The notes: generated by a model from the sequence alone, not told the origin. Positions 18,482 through 27,465 are shown, counted from the first letter of the stretch. The stretch: DNA of 64,000 bases from Actinoplanes subtropicus (GCF_000721705.1 NZ_JOJL01000013.1:124001-188000), one strand, 5' to 3'. Translations and numbers: made by a program.

Positions 18482-19528
18482 TCACCGCCGGTCGGCGAGC
18501 AGCTCCCGCACCATCGGGATGACCTTGCTGCCGTAGAGCTCGACCGAGCGCAGCCGGGCGCTGACCGGCTGGGCGCCCGCGGTGTAGATCAGGTCGAACC
18601 GGCCGACGCCCAGGTCACCGATCGCGCCGGCGATCCGGCGGGCCACGGTCTCCGGCGAGCCGATGTACAGCGACCCGTACGCGATCTCCGCCTCGAACTC
18701 CTCGCGGCGCACCGGCGGCCAGCCGCGCAGCCCGCCGATCCGGTCGCGGATCACCCGGTACGGCTCCCAGACGATCTCCTTCGCCTCCTCGTCGGTGTCG
18801 GCGACGAAGCCCGGCGAGTGCATGCCGACCGGGTGGGCGGTCGTGCCCAGCTGCTCGGCGGCCCGCCGGTAGAGGTCGACGTAGCCGGCGAACCGCTTGG
18901 CCGGGCCGCCGATGATGGCGAGCATGAGCGGCAGGTCGTACTGGGCGGTGCGGACCACCGACTGCGGTGAGCCGCCGACCCCGACCCAGGTACGCAGGCG
19001 GCCGGACTCGGTCTTCGGGAAGACGTCGGCGTTCTCCAGCGCGGCCCGCGTGGTGCCGCTCCAGGTGACCGGCTTCTCGTCGAGGAGCCGGACGAACAGC
19101 TCGATCTTCTCCTCGAACAGCTTGTCGTAGTCGCGCAGGTCGTAGCCGAACAGCGGGAACGACTCGGTGAACGAGCCGCGGCCGAGAATGACCTCGGCCC
19201 GGCCGTTCGAGAGGGCGTCGACGGTGGCGAAGCGCTGGAACACCCGGACCGGGTCGTCCGAGCTCAGCACGGTCACGCCGGAGGCGAGCCGGATGCGGGA
19301 GGTACGGGTGGCGATGCCGGCGAGGACGGTCTCCGGGGTGGAGACCGCGTACTCCGGGCGGTGGTGCTCGCCGAGCGCGATCACGTCCACGCCCAGCTCG
19401 TCCGCGAGCACCGCCTCCGCCACCACCTGCCGGATCGCGGCGGCGTAGGAGGCGGGTCTCCCGGTGTCGTCCACCGGCACATCGCCGAAGGTGTCGAGGC
19501 CGAACTCAATTTCCGATATTCCCGACAT
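18482..19528 (-). CDS. LLM-class flavin-dependent oxidoreductase
   Basis: A 348-residue bacterial luciferase-like monooxygenase family protein. Typical parts are ISEIEFGLDTFGDV at the N-terminus, LGEHHRPEYAVSTPE near residue 60 and RLASGVTVLSSDDPVRVFQ near residue 95, then AEVILGRGSFTESFPLFG. It would use FMN or F420. GGAAGGG precedes the chosen ATG; nine more codons are open upstream. Two palindromes resembling MarR operators lie just upstream. Convergent with the amidase; a functional link is possible but unproven. Confidence 0.9.
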   Translation of the reverse strand: MSGISEIEFGLDTFGDVPVDDTGRPASYAAAIRQVVAEAVLADELGVDVIALGEHHRPEYAVSTPETVLAGIATRTSRIRLASGVTVLSSDDPVRVFQRFATVDALSNGRAEVILGRGSFTESFPLFGYDLRDYDKLFEEKIELFVRLLDEKPVTWSGTTRAALENADVFPKTESGRLRTWVGVGGSPQSVVRTAQYDLPLMLAIIGGPAKRFAGYVDLYRRAAEQLGTTAHPVGMHSPGFVADTDEEAKEIVWEPYRVIRDRIGGLRGWPPVRREEFEAEIAYGSLYIGSPETVARRIAGAIGDLGVGRFDLIYTAGAQPVSARLRSVELYGSKVIPMVRELLADRR

Positions 19529-19548
19529 GTCAGGCCCTTCCCGGTTTA

Positions 19549-19586
19549 TTGACACGTCAATTATCTGCTAAATACATGACGCGTCA
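19549..19586. promoter_or_regulatory. Two MarR-like palindromes upstream of LLM gene
   Basis: TTGACACGTCAA (19549-19560) and TGACGCGTCA (19577-19586), 28 bp apart, share the core TGACRCGTCA. Position and form fit a pair of operators for a divergent regulator. The regulator itself is missing: only a start with an RBS follows (next entry). Confidence 0.5.
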
Positions 19587-19599
19587 ACGAGAGGGGACC

Positions 19600-19626
19600 A
19601 TGACCGCCGACACACCGGCCGGGCCG
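19600..19626 (+). pseudogene. Nine-codon remnant of a divergent gene start
   Basis: ATG with a good RBS (GAGAGGGG at 7 bases) opens MTADTPAGP, then runs straight into the 3' end of the convergent F420 oxidoreductase gene. The operators, RBS and start look like the head of a regulator gene divergent from the LLM gene, whose body is gone. The family cannot be told from nine codons. Confidence 0.35.
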
Positions 19627-20043
19627 CTACGCCTGCGGCTGCAACGCCACCAGCGGGATGCGGCGCGTGGTCTGCTTCTGATAGTCGGCGAATCCCGGCA
19701 TGGCGGTGGTGACCCGCTCCCACAACTTCGTGTACTCGTCGCCGGTCACCTCGGTGGCGACGACCGGGAGGGTCGCGGTGCCGACCTCCACCGTGGCGCG
19801 CGGATTTGCCCGGAGGTTGTAGAACCAGTCCGGGTTCTTCGGGCCGCCACCCGCCGACCCGACGATGATTTTGCGGTCCCCGTCCGGGAAGTAGGCCAGC
19901 GGGCTGATCCGTTCGGTGCCGGAGCGCGCTCCCGTGTGGTGGAGCAGCAGCAGCGTCCCGCCCTCGAAGCGGCCGCCGACGCGACCCTCGTTGGCGCGGA
20001 ACTCCTCGATGATGGCGGTGTTCCAGTCGTTCAAACTACTCAC
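19627..20043 (-). CDS. F420H2-dependent nitroreductase-family protein (DUF385)
   Basis: A 138-residue deazaflavin-dependent oxidoreductase of the DDN/DUF385 split-barrel family. Signature parts are GTLLLLHHTGARSGTERISPL near residue 30 and IVGSAGGGPKNPDWFYNLRA near residue 60. It should use reduced F420 on an unknown substrate. Length and motifs are normal. Its stop abuts the remnant described above. Confidence 0.9.
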   Translation of the reverse strand: MSSLNDWNTAIIEEFRANEGRVGGRFEGGTLLLLHHTGARSGTERISPLAYFPDGDRKIIVGSAGGGPKNPDWFYNLRANPRATVEVGTATLPVVATEVTGDEYTKLWERVTTAMPGFADYQKQTTRRIPLVALQPQA

Positions 20044-20103
20044 GGTTCTCCTCCGGTTGCGACCGGACGGACAATACCCGGGCCCGCGGTGGAAGATTCA
20101 CCT

Positions 20104-20982
20104 GTGGCTTACTATCGCTCGCTCGCGCCCGGACAGATGGCCCGCATCCACGTGCACACCATCGAGACCGGCGAGGACAGCGTCGTCCACGAGAGCCGGG
20201 ACGTGCTGTTCGAGGCGCCCAACTGGACGACCGACGGACAGGCGCTCATCCTCAACGGCAACGGCGCCCTCTGGTCCCTCGCGCCGGCGGCCGGGTCGGA
20301 ACCGGCCCGCATCGAGCACCTCGACCTGCCCGAGGCCAACAACGACCACGTCCTCGACCCGGACGGCCGGCACATCTTCGTGTCCGCGATGGACCAGCAC
20401 ATCTACCGCGCCGGCCTGACCGGCGGCGCCGCCACGCGAGTGACCTCCGAAGCCGGCGTCTGGCACTTCCTGCACGGCGTGTCACCCGACGGCAAGCGGC
20501 TCGCGTACGTCCGGATCGTCGATTTCGGCGAGCCCGGCCGACTCGCCGTGACGTCCGTCGACGACGCCTCGGAATCGCTGCTCGTCGACACCGGCGCCGG
20601 TCACATCGACGGCCCCGAATGGTCGCCGGACGGCCGGTGGATCTACTTCAACACCGAGCGCTGGGCGCAACGCCCCGGGCACGCCCAGCTCGCGCGCATC
20701 CCGGACGGCGGCGGCGAGGTCGAGCGGCTCGTCGCGAGCGACACGGTCGACTGGTTCCCGCATTTGTCGCCGGACGGCCGGGCCGCCGTCTACCTCGAAT
20801 ACCCGACCGGCACCGAGGGGCACCCGGCGGACCTCGCCGTCCAGCTCGTCGTCGTCGGCACCGACGACTGGTCCCGCCCGCGGCGGCGCATCGCCGTTCC
20901 CGGCGGCCAGGGAACCATCAACGTCAACAGCTGGGCTCCCGACTCGAGGCGCTTCGCGTACGTGTCGTATCCGATCCGGTGA
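20104..20982 (+). CDS. TolB-like PD40 beta-propeller protein
   Basis: A 292-residue soluble protein made of PD40/WD40-like repeats: SPDGKRLAYVR, SPDGRWIYFNT, SPDGRAAVYLE and APDSRRFAYVS are the clearest, each starting a propeller blade. No signal peptide is seen, so it is probably cytoplasmic. The GTG start is preceded by GGAAG at 8 bases; the frame is open far upstream but that part is antisense to the oxidoreductase gene. Role unknown: such proteins act as scaffolds or as parts of peptidase-like complexes. Confidence 0.85.
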   Translation: MAYYRSLAPGQMARIHVHTIETGEDSVVHESRDVLFEAPNWTTDGQALILNGNGALWSLAPAAGSEPARIEHLDLPEANNDHVLDPDGRHIFVSAMDQHIYRAGLTGGAATRVTSEAGVWHFLHGVSPDGKRLAYVRIVDFGEPGRLAVTSVDDASESLLVDTGAGHIDGPEWSPDGRWIYFNTERWAQRPGHAQLARIPDGGGEVERLVASDTVDWFPHLSPDGRAAVYLEYPTGTEGHPADLAVQLVVVGTDDWSRPRRRIAVPGGQGTINVNSWAPDSRRFAYVSYPIR

Positions 20983-21022
20983 CAGTAACGGGTACCCGGT
21001 GATGGGTGAGCGCCGGCACCGC

Positions 21023-22717
21023 TCAGAGGGAACGGATGTCGGCGGCCGCGAAGGTGACCGCGTACGGCGTACCGGTGCCCGGGGTTTCGGCGCTCAGGCC
21101 GAGCAGTACCTGCCCGGCGACCGGACCCCGCACCGGCAGCGCGACCTGCCCGGCGAACGTGCCACCGCGGAACACCTGCGCCGCGCCGTCCCGGACGACC
21201 AGGTGGATTCGGGCCGCCCGGCCCAGCCCGATCGGCCGGGCCAGCGGCACCCGCCGGTAGACCCGGTGGTCGTCCGGCGTGTCCGCGGCCACCGAGAACT
21301 CGGTCTGGCACACCCGCAACACCTGGCCACCCCGGCGGGCGACCCAGTGGAACCAGATCGCGGCGCAGCTGCCTGGCGACTGCAGTGCGACGGTGACCGC
21401 GACACCGAAGTCGTCCTCGATCGACTCCTTCGGGCCGATGCACTGGTAGGTGCCCTGGTCCGCCCGGGTCACGCGCATCACGCCGCGGACGACACAGCTG
21501 GCGTTCTCGCCCTGGATCTGGCTGTCCACCCACTGATCGTCCCGGGTCAGCGGATCCTGGATGATCGGCTCCCCGCCGTGCGGCTCCTCCGGCACCGGTT
21601 TCCCGTCGTCGGCCGGCGCGGGATCGGCCGCGGGGGACGGCGAGGCCTTCACCACCGGCGCGCGCGACGCGGTCGCGGCCGCGCCGGCGCCAGGCAGGAC
21701 GGCCTCGCTCGGCCGGACCCGCGCGTTGCCCACCAGCGCCGCCGTGGCCACCCCGGCGACGATCAGCAGGGCGGCGAACGCGGTCAGGATCCGGCGGCGG
21801 ACCGGCCGCTTCTCCTCCGGCATGGGCTCGGGGACGAAGAAGTCGGCCGGCGACTGCTCCTGCATCGGGGCCGGCATCGGCCGGTTGCCGAGCAGCAGGT
21901 CCAGGATCTCGCGGGCGGTCGGCCGCTCGGCCGGATCCTTCGCCAGCGCGAGCTCGACCACGCCGCGCAGCGGTTCCGGCAGGCCCGCCAGGTGCGGCGG
22001 CTGGGTGAGAATCTTCGCCGCGGTCGCCGACGGCGAGTCGCCGTGGAAGGGTGTGCGACCCGTCCCGGCGTACGCGACGACGCAGCCCCAGGCGAACACG
22101 TCGGCCGCCGGGGTCGGCGCCACCGCGGGCTCCGCGGTGAACCGCTCCGGCGCCATGTAGGACACCGTGCCGACCATCTGATCGGTGCGGGTGTGCTGAC
22201 TGGTCGCCTCGAACGCCCGGGCGAGACCGAAATCGATGACCTTCGGACTGCCCGGCGCCAGCAGCACATTGCCCGGCTTGAGGTCGCGGTGGATCACGCC
22301 GGCCCCGTGGATGGCGGTCAACGCGGTCGCCACCCCGACCGCCAGCGAATGCAGCGCGGCCGGCCGTAACGGGCCGTACTCCTTCACCACCTCGGTCAGG
22401 CTCGGCCCGTCGACGAACTCCACCACCAGGTACGGCGGATGATGGTCCAGATCGGCGTCGAGCACCTCGGCCGTACAGAACGAAGGCACCTGCCGCGCCC
22501 GGTTCACCTCGCTGCGGAACCGCCCGAGGAACTCCGGATCGTCGGCGAGCACCGCGTGCACCAGCTTGATCGCGACGGGATCGCCGTAGCGGTCGGCGGC
22601 CAGATAGACGACCCCCATCCCGCCGGAGCCCAGGCGGCCGGACAGGCGGTAGCCGCCCAGCCACTCCGGATCGGACCGGCGCAGCGGGGCCACCCGGTGC
22701 AGGCCGTCCACGTTCAA
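21023..22717 (-). CDS. Membrane-anchored Ser/Thr protein kinase
   Basis: A Hanks-type kinase of about 564 residues. The kinase domain (about 15-270) has GRLGSGGMGVVYLA, VAIKL, HRDLKPGN (catalytic loop) and DFGLARAF. A single transmembrane segment (LTAFAALLIVAGVATAALVG) near residue 310 is followed by a Pro-rich stretch and an extracellular C-terminal domain of about 180 residues, which resembles a lectin-like sensor (VWFHW... region with FGVAVTV and VYRRVPLARP). The start is uncertain: TTG at 22717 has GAGGTGG at good spacing; GTG 22711 and GTG 22753 are alternatives. Confidence 0.88.
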   Translation of the reverse strand: MNVDGLHRVAPLRRSDPEWLGGYRLSGRLGSGGMGVVYLAADRYGDPVAIKLVHAVLADDPEFLGRFRSEVNRARQVPSFCTAEVLDADLDHHPPYLVVEFVDGPSLTEVVKEYGPLRPAALHSLAVGVATALTAIHGAGVIHRDLKPGNVLLAPGSPKVIDFGLARAFEATSQHTRTDQMVGTVSYMAPERFTAEPAVAPTPAADVFAWGCVVAYAGTGRTPFHGDSPSATAAKILTQPPHLAGLPEPLRGVVELALAKDPAERPTAREILDLLLGNRPMPAPMQEQSPADFFVPEPMPEEKRPVRRRILTAFAALLIVAGVATAALVGNARVRPSEAVLPGAGAAATASRAPVVKASPSPAADPAPADDGKPVPEEPHGGEPIIQDPLTRDDQWVDSQIQGENASCVVRGVMRVTRADQGTYQCIGPKESIEDDFGVAVTVALQSPGSCAAIWFHWVARRGGQVLRVCQTEFSVAADTPDDHRVYRRVPLARPIGLGRAARIHLVVRDGAAQVFRGGTFAGQVALPVRGPVAGQVLLGLSAETPGTGTPYAVTFAAADIRSL

Positions 22718-22804
22718 CTCGCCACCTCGACACTGCCCCGTGAATTCCCCCACGGATCTTGCAGGAATCCCCCCAAAGGTGTCCAGTGCGGAGGCTTGTG
22801 ATAA

Positions 22805-23119
22805 GCAACGAGACGTCCGTCAGGCCGCGCTGGCGGCGGTTCCCTCGGTGACGAGCAGGACGACCGCGCTGTCCGGGGTGGGCGGGAGGTCGGCGCAGCC
22901 GCGCGCAACGCAGCGAGCGCCGCGGTACCGCAGGGCCCGGCGTCGCTGCTGTGGCATGCCAGTTCCCGGGCGGCGCTCGCCGTACGGGGGCGGCGGACGT
23001 GGTGGGCTGCCGTGCCGGGCGCGGGCATGGTGGCCGGCGTCGCGGTCGCCGCCGCGGTCCTGTCCGCGTCCCGCCGAGCAAGAAAATGGGGTCGTGGAGA
23101 TCAAAGTGTGGGTGGATGA
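22805..23119 (+). pseudogene. Possible 3' fragment of a membrane protein gene
   Basis: A 104-codon open frame without an early start codon. Its second half looks coding: LLWHASSRAALAVRGRR, then one transmembrane segment GMVAGVAVAAAVLSA and a basic tail. It overlaps the start of the DUF6578 remnant as operon partners often do. I cannot name the family. It may be a 5'-truncated gene or chance. Confidence 0.3.
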
Positions 23120-23174
23120 CTGGCAGATGCAGTGTTGCGGCGCACCCTTCGCGGTGGGCGACGAGGTCTCCTGA
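23094..23174 (+). pseudogene. DUF6578 gene, stopped after 26 codons
   Basis: GTG opens VEIKVWVDDWQMQCCG and APFAVGDEVS, the N-terminal signature of DUF6578 proteins, then TGA. A tryptophan (TGG) is expected at that point in the family, so a TGG to TGA change is likely. The frame after the stop keeps only a few compatible codons before similarity is lost, so the gene is also truncated. Confidence 0.55.
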
Positions 23175-23713
23175 ACGTTGGCGACCTCCGTTTTGTTGGC
23201 TACGTGGTGGAACTGACCGGTGTACAGAAGCAGCCCATATGACGATCCGGGGTGTACGCAGCGTGCCCGCCACCGCGCACTATCGGCGGCAAATCCGGAC
23301 ACCTCCGGCCGCCTTTGCTCTGCTCACGTACACGCACCGAAATCGAGCGGGCGTTCGATTTCGGTGCGTATACGTGAGCAGAGCAAAGCCGCAGGGAAAG
23401 GGAGCTGTGGTCGCGTTCGGCCGGCCAACAGCGGTAAGCGGCCGGACGCCCGTACATCGGCCAAATCCGCCCACCGAACCAGCGCGGGCCGTACGCGGTG
23501 TGACGGCCGCCCTGGCCGCGATACACGATCGGCGACAGGTGCGTGCACCCGGATTCCACGTGTCGCCGGAGCGACTCGGTGGGCCGTGCAGGCCGCCTCA
23601 TGGGTGGGCGCGCAGGTCCCGAGCGGTCGGAGATCGACGCCGTGGTATCGCGCATTTCAGTGGCGGATGCGCGCGGTTGGCGGGCGGCCCGGCGGAGGTT
23701 CGCGGGATGTCGC
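23175..23713. other. Gene-free stretch with a long hairpin
   Basis: About 540 bases between the DUF6578 remnant and the dehydrogenase remnant. Apart from the 76-base hairpin I see no coding signal, RNA gene or mobile-element end in it. Confidence 0.5.
23313..23388. repeat. Long near-perfect hairpin (34-bp arms, 8-base loop)
   Basis: Left arm 23313-23346 (starts CTTTGCTCTGCTCACGTACA) and right arm 23355-23388 are reverse complements except for one position. Loop GCGGGCGT. The arms are less GC-rich than the surroundings. It lies in gene-free DNA, not behind an intact gene, so a simple terminator role is doubtful; a MITE or REP-like palindromic element is an alternative. Confidence 0.85.
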
Positions 23714-24127
23714 CTAACCCCGGACCGGCACCAGGATCGTCTTGCCGGGCAGCCGCCCTGCCTCGGCGTCGCGGTGCACGCCGGCCAGTTCGGCGAGCGG
23801 CCGCGTACCGGCGACCTCGACCCGGACGGTTCCGGCGTCCACCAGTTTCACGAGCGCGGCGAGGTCGTCCGGTGCGTTGCGCACCACGAAATGCTCGACG
23901 CGGATCGGGGCCCCGGTCAGGTGCGAGACGCCGGTGGCGGCCGACACCAGTACACCGCCCGGCCGCACTTGGGTGGCCACGGCCGCCAGCCGGCCCGGGT
24001 TGATCGCTGCGAAGTTCAAGACCACATCGGCCGGCTCGCTCAACGCGAACGGCCCCACCGTATGGTCGACAACCTCATCGGCGCCGAGATGCCGGACGTG
24101 GTCGGCGTGCTCGGGCCGAGCGGTCCC
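23714..24127 (-). pseudogene. Zinc-type alcohol dehydrogenase / quinone reductase, 5'-truncated
   Basis: Only the last 135 codons or so of an NADP-dependent medium-chain oxidoreductase remain. The readable part runs from FGTARPEHADHVRHLGADEV through ADVVLNFAAINPG and PGGVLVSAATGV to LPGKTILVPVRG, the usual C-terminus. The catalytic domain, the start and most of the Rossmann fold are absent. The truncation meets the 5'-truncated AraC gene head to head at about 24127. Confidence 0.75.
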
Positions 24128-24498
24128 GAACCACCGAGCAGACCACCGGCTGGGCGGCGGCGCTGCGCGACCCCGGAATCGCCGCCGCGCTGCGGGCCGT
24201 GCACACCGAACCGGCACGGCCCTGGACCGTCGCCGGGCTGGCCGGCCAGGCACGGATGTCCCGGGCAACCTTCGCCCGCAGGTTCACCGGACTCGTCGGC
24301 CAGCCACCACTCAGCTACCTCACCTGGTGGCGCATGACCACCGCGGCCCGCCTGCTGCGAGCCAGTGACTCCACACTGGACGCGATCGCCACCAGCGTCG
24401 GATACACCTCGACGTTCGCCTTCAGCATCGCCTTCAAACGCCGATTCGGCATGGCGCCCGGACAATACCGGCGCGCCGGCGCCGACCCCGGCCAATGA
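24128..24498 (+). pseudogene. AraC-family regulator, 5'-truncated
   Basis: The C-terminal DNA-binding part of a cupin-type AraC regulator: GWAAALRDPGIAAAL, then the first HTH (WTVAGLAGQARMSRATFARR), LTWWRMTTAARLL and the second HTH (LDAIATSVGYTSTFAFSIAF), ending normally. The ligand-binding cupin half (about 170 residues) is missing. An internal GTG or ATG could still start a short HTH-only protein. It is divergent from the truncated dehydrogenase, the usual arrangement of such a regulator and its target. Confidence 0.75.
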
Positions 24499-24506
24499 GC
24501 GTGGGC

Positions 24507-25720
24507 TTACCGGTCCGCGTCGAGGCCGGCTACCCGCGCGACGGTGTGCAGCGTCGCGGCGAGGGCGCCCAGGTCCGCCGAGCCGAGCGCGAGGCGGATC
24601 GCCTGCGGGACACGGGTGGTGACGGCGAACGGTTCCGCCGTCGACACCGAGATGTGCCGGCGGGCCAGCTCGGCGGCGATGCGATCCGCGCGGGCGCCTT
24701 CGGGCAACGGCAACCACAGGAAGTACGACCCGGGATGGCCGATGTGCGGTAGCCCGGCGAAGACCTCCCGGGCGATCGCCTGGCGCGCCCGGGCGTCCTC
24801 GCGTTTGCGCATCTCCAGCCGGTCGACGGTGCCGTCCTCCAGCCAGCGGCAGGCGATCGCGACGGTGAGCGCGGGAGTGTTCCAGGTGGTGGCCCGGACG
24901 GCGCGTTCGAGCACCGGGACCAGCGGTTCGGGGGCGACGAGGTAGCCGACGCGCAGGCCGGTGGCGATGCTCTTGGACACCCCGGACACATGGAAGGTGA
25001 TGTCGGCCGCGAGCGTGACCAGCGGTGTCGGCGGGTTCTCGACGAGGTAGGCGTAGGACGCGTCCTCGACCAGCAGAAGGCCGTGGCGGCGGGCGATGCC
25101 GACCAGCCGGGCGCGGTCGCTCTCGCCCATGACCGCGCCGAGCGGGTTGTGCAGGGTCGGCATGGTGTAGACGGCGCGTACCGGCCGCTCCGCGCAGAGC
25201 CGGTCGAGCGCGTCGAGGTCGGTGCCGTGCGCGGTCACGGGCACCGGGGCCGGCTCGAGGCGCAGCGTACGGCCGGGGATCTTGAAGCCCGGGTACGTGA
25301 GGGCGTCGACCGCCACGACGGCGCCGGGCTCGAGAGCGGCCATCAGGGTGGTGGCCAGGCCGTGCTGGGCGCCGTTGACGATCAGGATGCGGTCGGGGTC
25401 GTTGCGCACCGCCCGCCGGGTCAAGTGCCGGGCGATCGCCGCCCGGTCCGGCGCGCGGCCCCGGTGCGGCTGGTAGCGCAGCAGCGCGTCGAGGTCGCCC
25501 GCGGTGGCGACCTCGCGCAGCGCCTGCCGCAACAGGTCGGCCTGCTCGGGCAGGGCCGGGTAGTTGAAGTTCAGGTCGATGACGTCGCCGGCGATCGCCT
25601 GCTGATCGATGCCGTGCCCGGCGCGCACGGCGAGATCGCGGACGAACGTGCCCCGGCCCTGTTCGCGGCTCACCAGGCCGGCCGCCTCGAGCCCGGCGTA
25701 CACCCGGGTGGCGGTGACTG
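24507..25720 (-). pseudogene. MocR/GntR-type aminotransferase regulator, 5'-truncated
   Basis: A PLP-dependent MocR-family regulator that has lost the front of its winged HTH. Similarity begins at VTATRVYAGLEAAGL and REQGRGTFVRD, the last part of the GntR HTH, then the aminotransferase-I domain (about 320 residues) is complete with YTMPTLHNPLG, VEDASYAYL and the PLP lysine in SGVSKSIATGLRVGY. The lost HTH helices would prevent normal DNA binding, though GTG 25703 could start a PLP-domain protein. It meets the truncated PfpI-like gene head to head. Confidence 0.8.
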
Positions 25721-26344
25721 ATCGCGCTCGGCGTGCTCAACCGCGTCAAGGACGACGACTGGCGGGTCACGCTCGCCACCCCCACGCCGCGGGTCACCTC
25801 GATGAACGGCGTGGTCGTCGAGCGGATGTCCACCCTCGAGCAGGCTTGCGAGGCCGACGCCGTCGTCATCGGCAGCGGCATCGCCACCCGCGAGGTCGTC
25901 GAGGACCCCGCGATCATGAACGTGCTGCGCCGGCTCGATCCGGGCCGCCAGCTGATCGCCGCCCAGTGCTCCGGCACGCTCGTCCTGGCCCGGCTCGGCC
26001 TGCTCGACGGCGTTCCGGCCTGCACCGACCTGACCACCAAGCCGTGGGTCGTCGCCGCCGGCGTCGAGGTCCTCAACCAGCCGTTCTTCGCCCGGGAGAA
26101 CATCGCCACCGCCGGCGGCTGCCTCGCCTCGCAGTACCTGGCCGGATGGCTCATCGCCCGGCTGCGCGGCACGGAGGCGGCCGAAGGGGCCCTGCACTAC
26201 GTCGCCCCGGTCGGCGAGAAGGAGGAGTACATCGCCCGCGCGTGGCGCAACATCACCCCCTACCTGCCGGCCGGCGGGTACACCCGATCCGCTCCCCGGG
26301 GAGTGCTCCAGCCACGCGACGTGGCGCCGACCGTGGGGGTGTGA
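25721..26344 (+). pseudogene. DJ-1/PfpI-family protein, 5'-truncated
   Basis: A ThiJ/DJ-1/PfpI-like protein lacking about 20 N-terminal residues. The body starts VLNRVKDDDWRVTLATPTP and has SMNGVVVERMSTLEQA, DAVVIGSGIATREVV, the nucleophile-elbow-like AAQCSGTLVLARLGLL (Cys in the DJ-1 position) and ENIATAGGCLASQYL. The first beta strand is missing or reduced to LIALG after an in-frame TGA. GTG 25733 could start a shortened protein. Its stop overlaps the next gene by 4 bases. Confidence 0.7.
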
Positions 26345-27465
26345 GCCCACCGACCACGGCGACCCGCGGCCCGGAACCGGAGCGCGGCGGCCCCGTGGCG
26401 CCGGCCGGCGTCTCCTCCGTGGCCGGCGCGAGCCTCGCCTCCGTGGCCGGCCGGCTGACCACGCTGCTGGGCGGTGTCGGCGCCCCGCTTTACGGCGTCG
26501 GCGCCATCCTCACACGCGGCGCCGGGCGCTGGGTGATGCTGGTCCTGTTCGCGTTGCTGGCCGTCTCGGCGTGCCTCCCGCCCCGGCGGCAGGACCGCCG
26601 GGAGATACCCGCGACGCTGGCGCTCTGCGTCGGCCTGGTCGTGCTGTGGGGAGCGGTCGCGCCCGGCGAACACGTTCTGCTCGCGGCGGTCGTCGCCATC
26701 GGCATGGTGTACGTGGCGTTGATGCTGCTGCGCCCGTACGCCGAGATCGGTGTGGTCCTCATGGCGGTGACCTATCTCGGCTCCCAGCTCGCCTTCGGCG
26801 CCCGCGGCGACCTGGCGTGGCAGGTCGCCGGCGCGGCCGTCGCCGATCTGGCGCTGGGCGTGCTCCTGCTCGGCATCCGGGTGACGACCGAGCGCAAGGT
26901 CGACGAGCGCACCCGGGCCCTCGCGGCCGCCAACGACCGGCTCGAGCGGCTGACCCGCACCGATCCGCTCACCGGCCTGGCCAACCGCCGGCGGCTGGCG
27001 GAGGTGCTCGACGGCGCCTGGTCGCGCGCCGCGACCGCCGGGGAGCCGGTCAGCGTGATCATGGTGGACATCGACCACTTCAAGCAGTACAACGACCGGT
27101 ACGGGCACCTCCTGGGCGACGCCTGCCTGGGCCGGGTCGCGACCACGCTGACCGCCGGTGTCCGCCCGGGCGACCTGGTCGCCCGCTACGGTGGCGAGGA
27201 ATTCGCGGTGGTCCTGGCCGACGCGGACCTCGACCTGGCGCACCGGATCGCCGAACGGATCCGGGCGGACGTCGCCGGTCTCGGCGAGGAGCACGCGACC
27301 ACGCCGAGCGGATTCCTCACTGTCAGCGTGGGGGTGGCCAGCATCCGGCCGGGCGCGGGCGACGCGCCGGACGATCTGCTCCGGCTGGCCGACGAGAGCC
27401 TGTACGCGGCCAAGCGCGACGGCCGCAACCGGGTCGCCGTCGCGCCGGCCGGCCAAGTGCGGTAG
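26341..27465 (+). CDS. Membrane diguanylate cyclase (GGDEF)
   Basis: A 374-residue c-di-GMP synthase. Four to five transmembrane segments occupy about residues 45-185, a short coiled-coil-like linker (ERKVDERTRALAAANDRL) follows, and the GGDEF domain runs about 205-370. The active site is RYGGEEF and the inhibitory I-site RPGD lies five residues before it, so the enzyme should be active and product-inhibited. The GTG start overlaps the preceding stop (GTGA). The stop codon borders a 25-bp tandem repeat array. Confidence 0.92.
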   Translation: MSPPTTATRGPEPERGGPVAPAGVSSVAGASLASVAGRLTTLLGGVGAPLYGVGAILTRGAGRWVMLVLFALLAVSACLPPRRQDRREIPATLALCVGLVVLWGAVAPGEHVLLAAVVAIGMVYVALMLLRPYAEIGVVLMAVTYLGSQLAFGARGDLAWQVAGAAVADLALGVLLLGIRVTTERKVDERTRALAAANDRLERLTRTDPLTGLANRRRLAEVLDGAWSRAATAGEPVSVIMVDIDHFKQYNDRYGHLLGDACLGRVATTLTAGVRPGDLVARYGGEEFAVVLADADLDLAHRIAERIRADVAGLGEEHATTPSGFLTVSVGVASIRPGAGDAPDDLLRLADESLYAAKRDGRNRVAVAPAGQVR

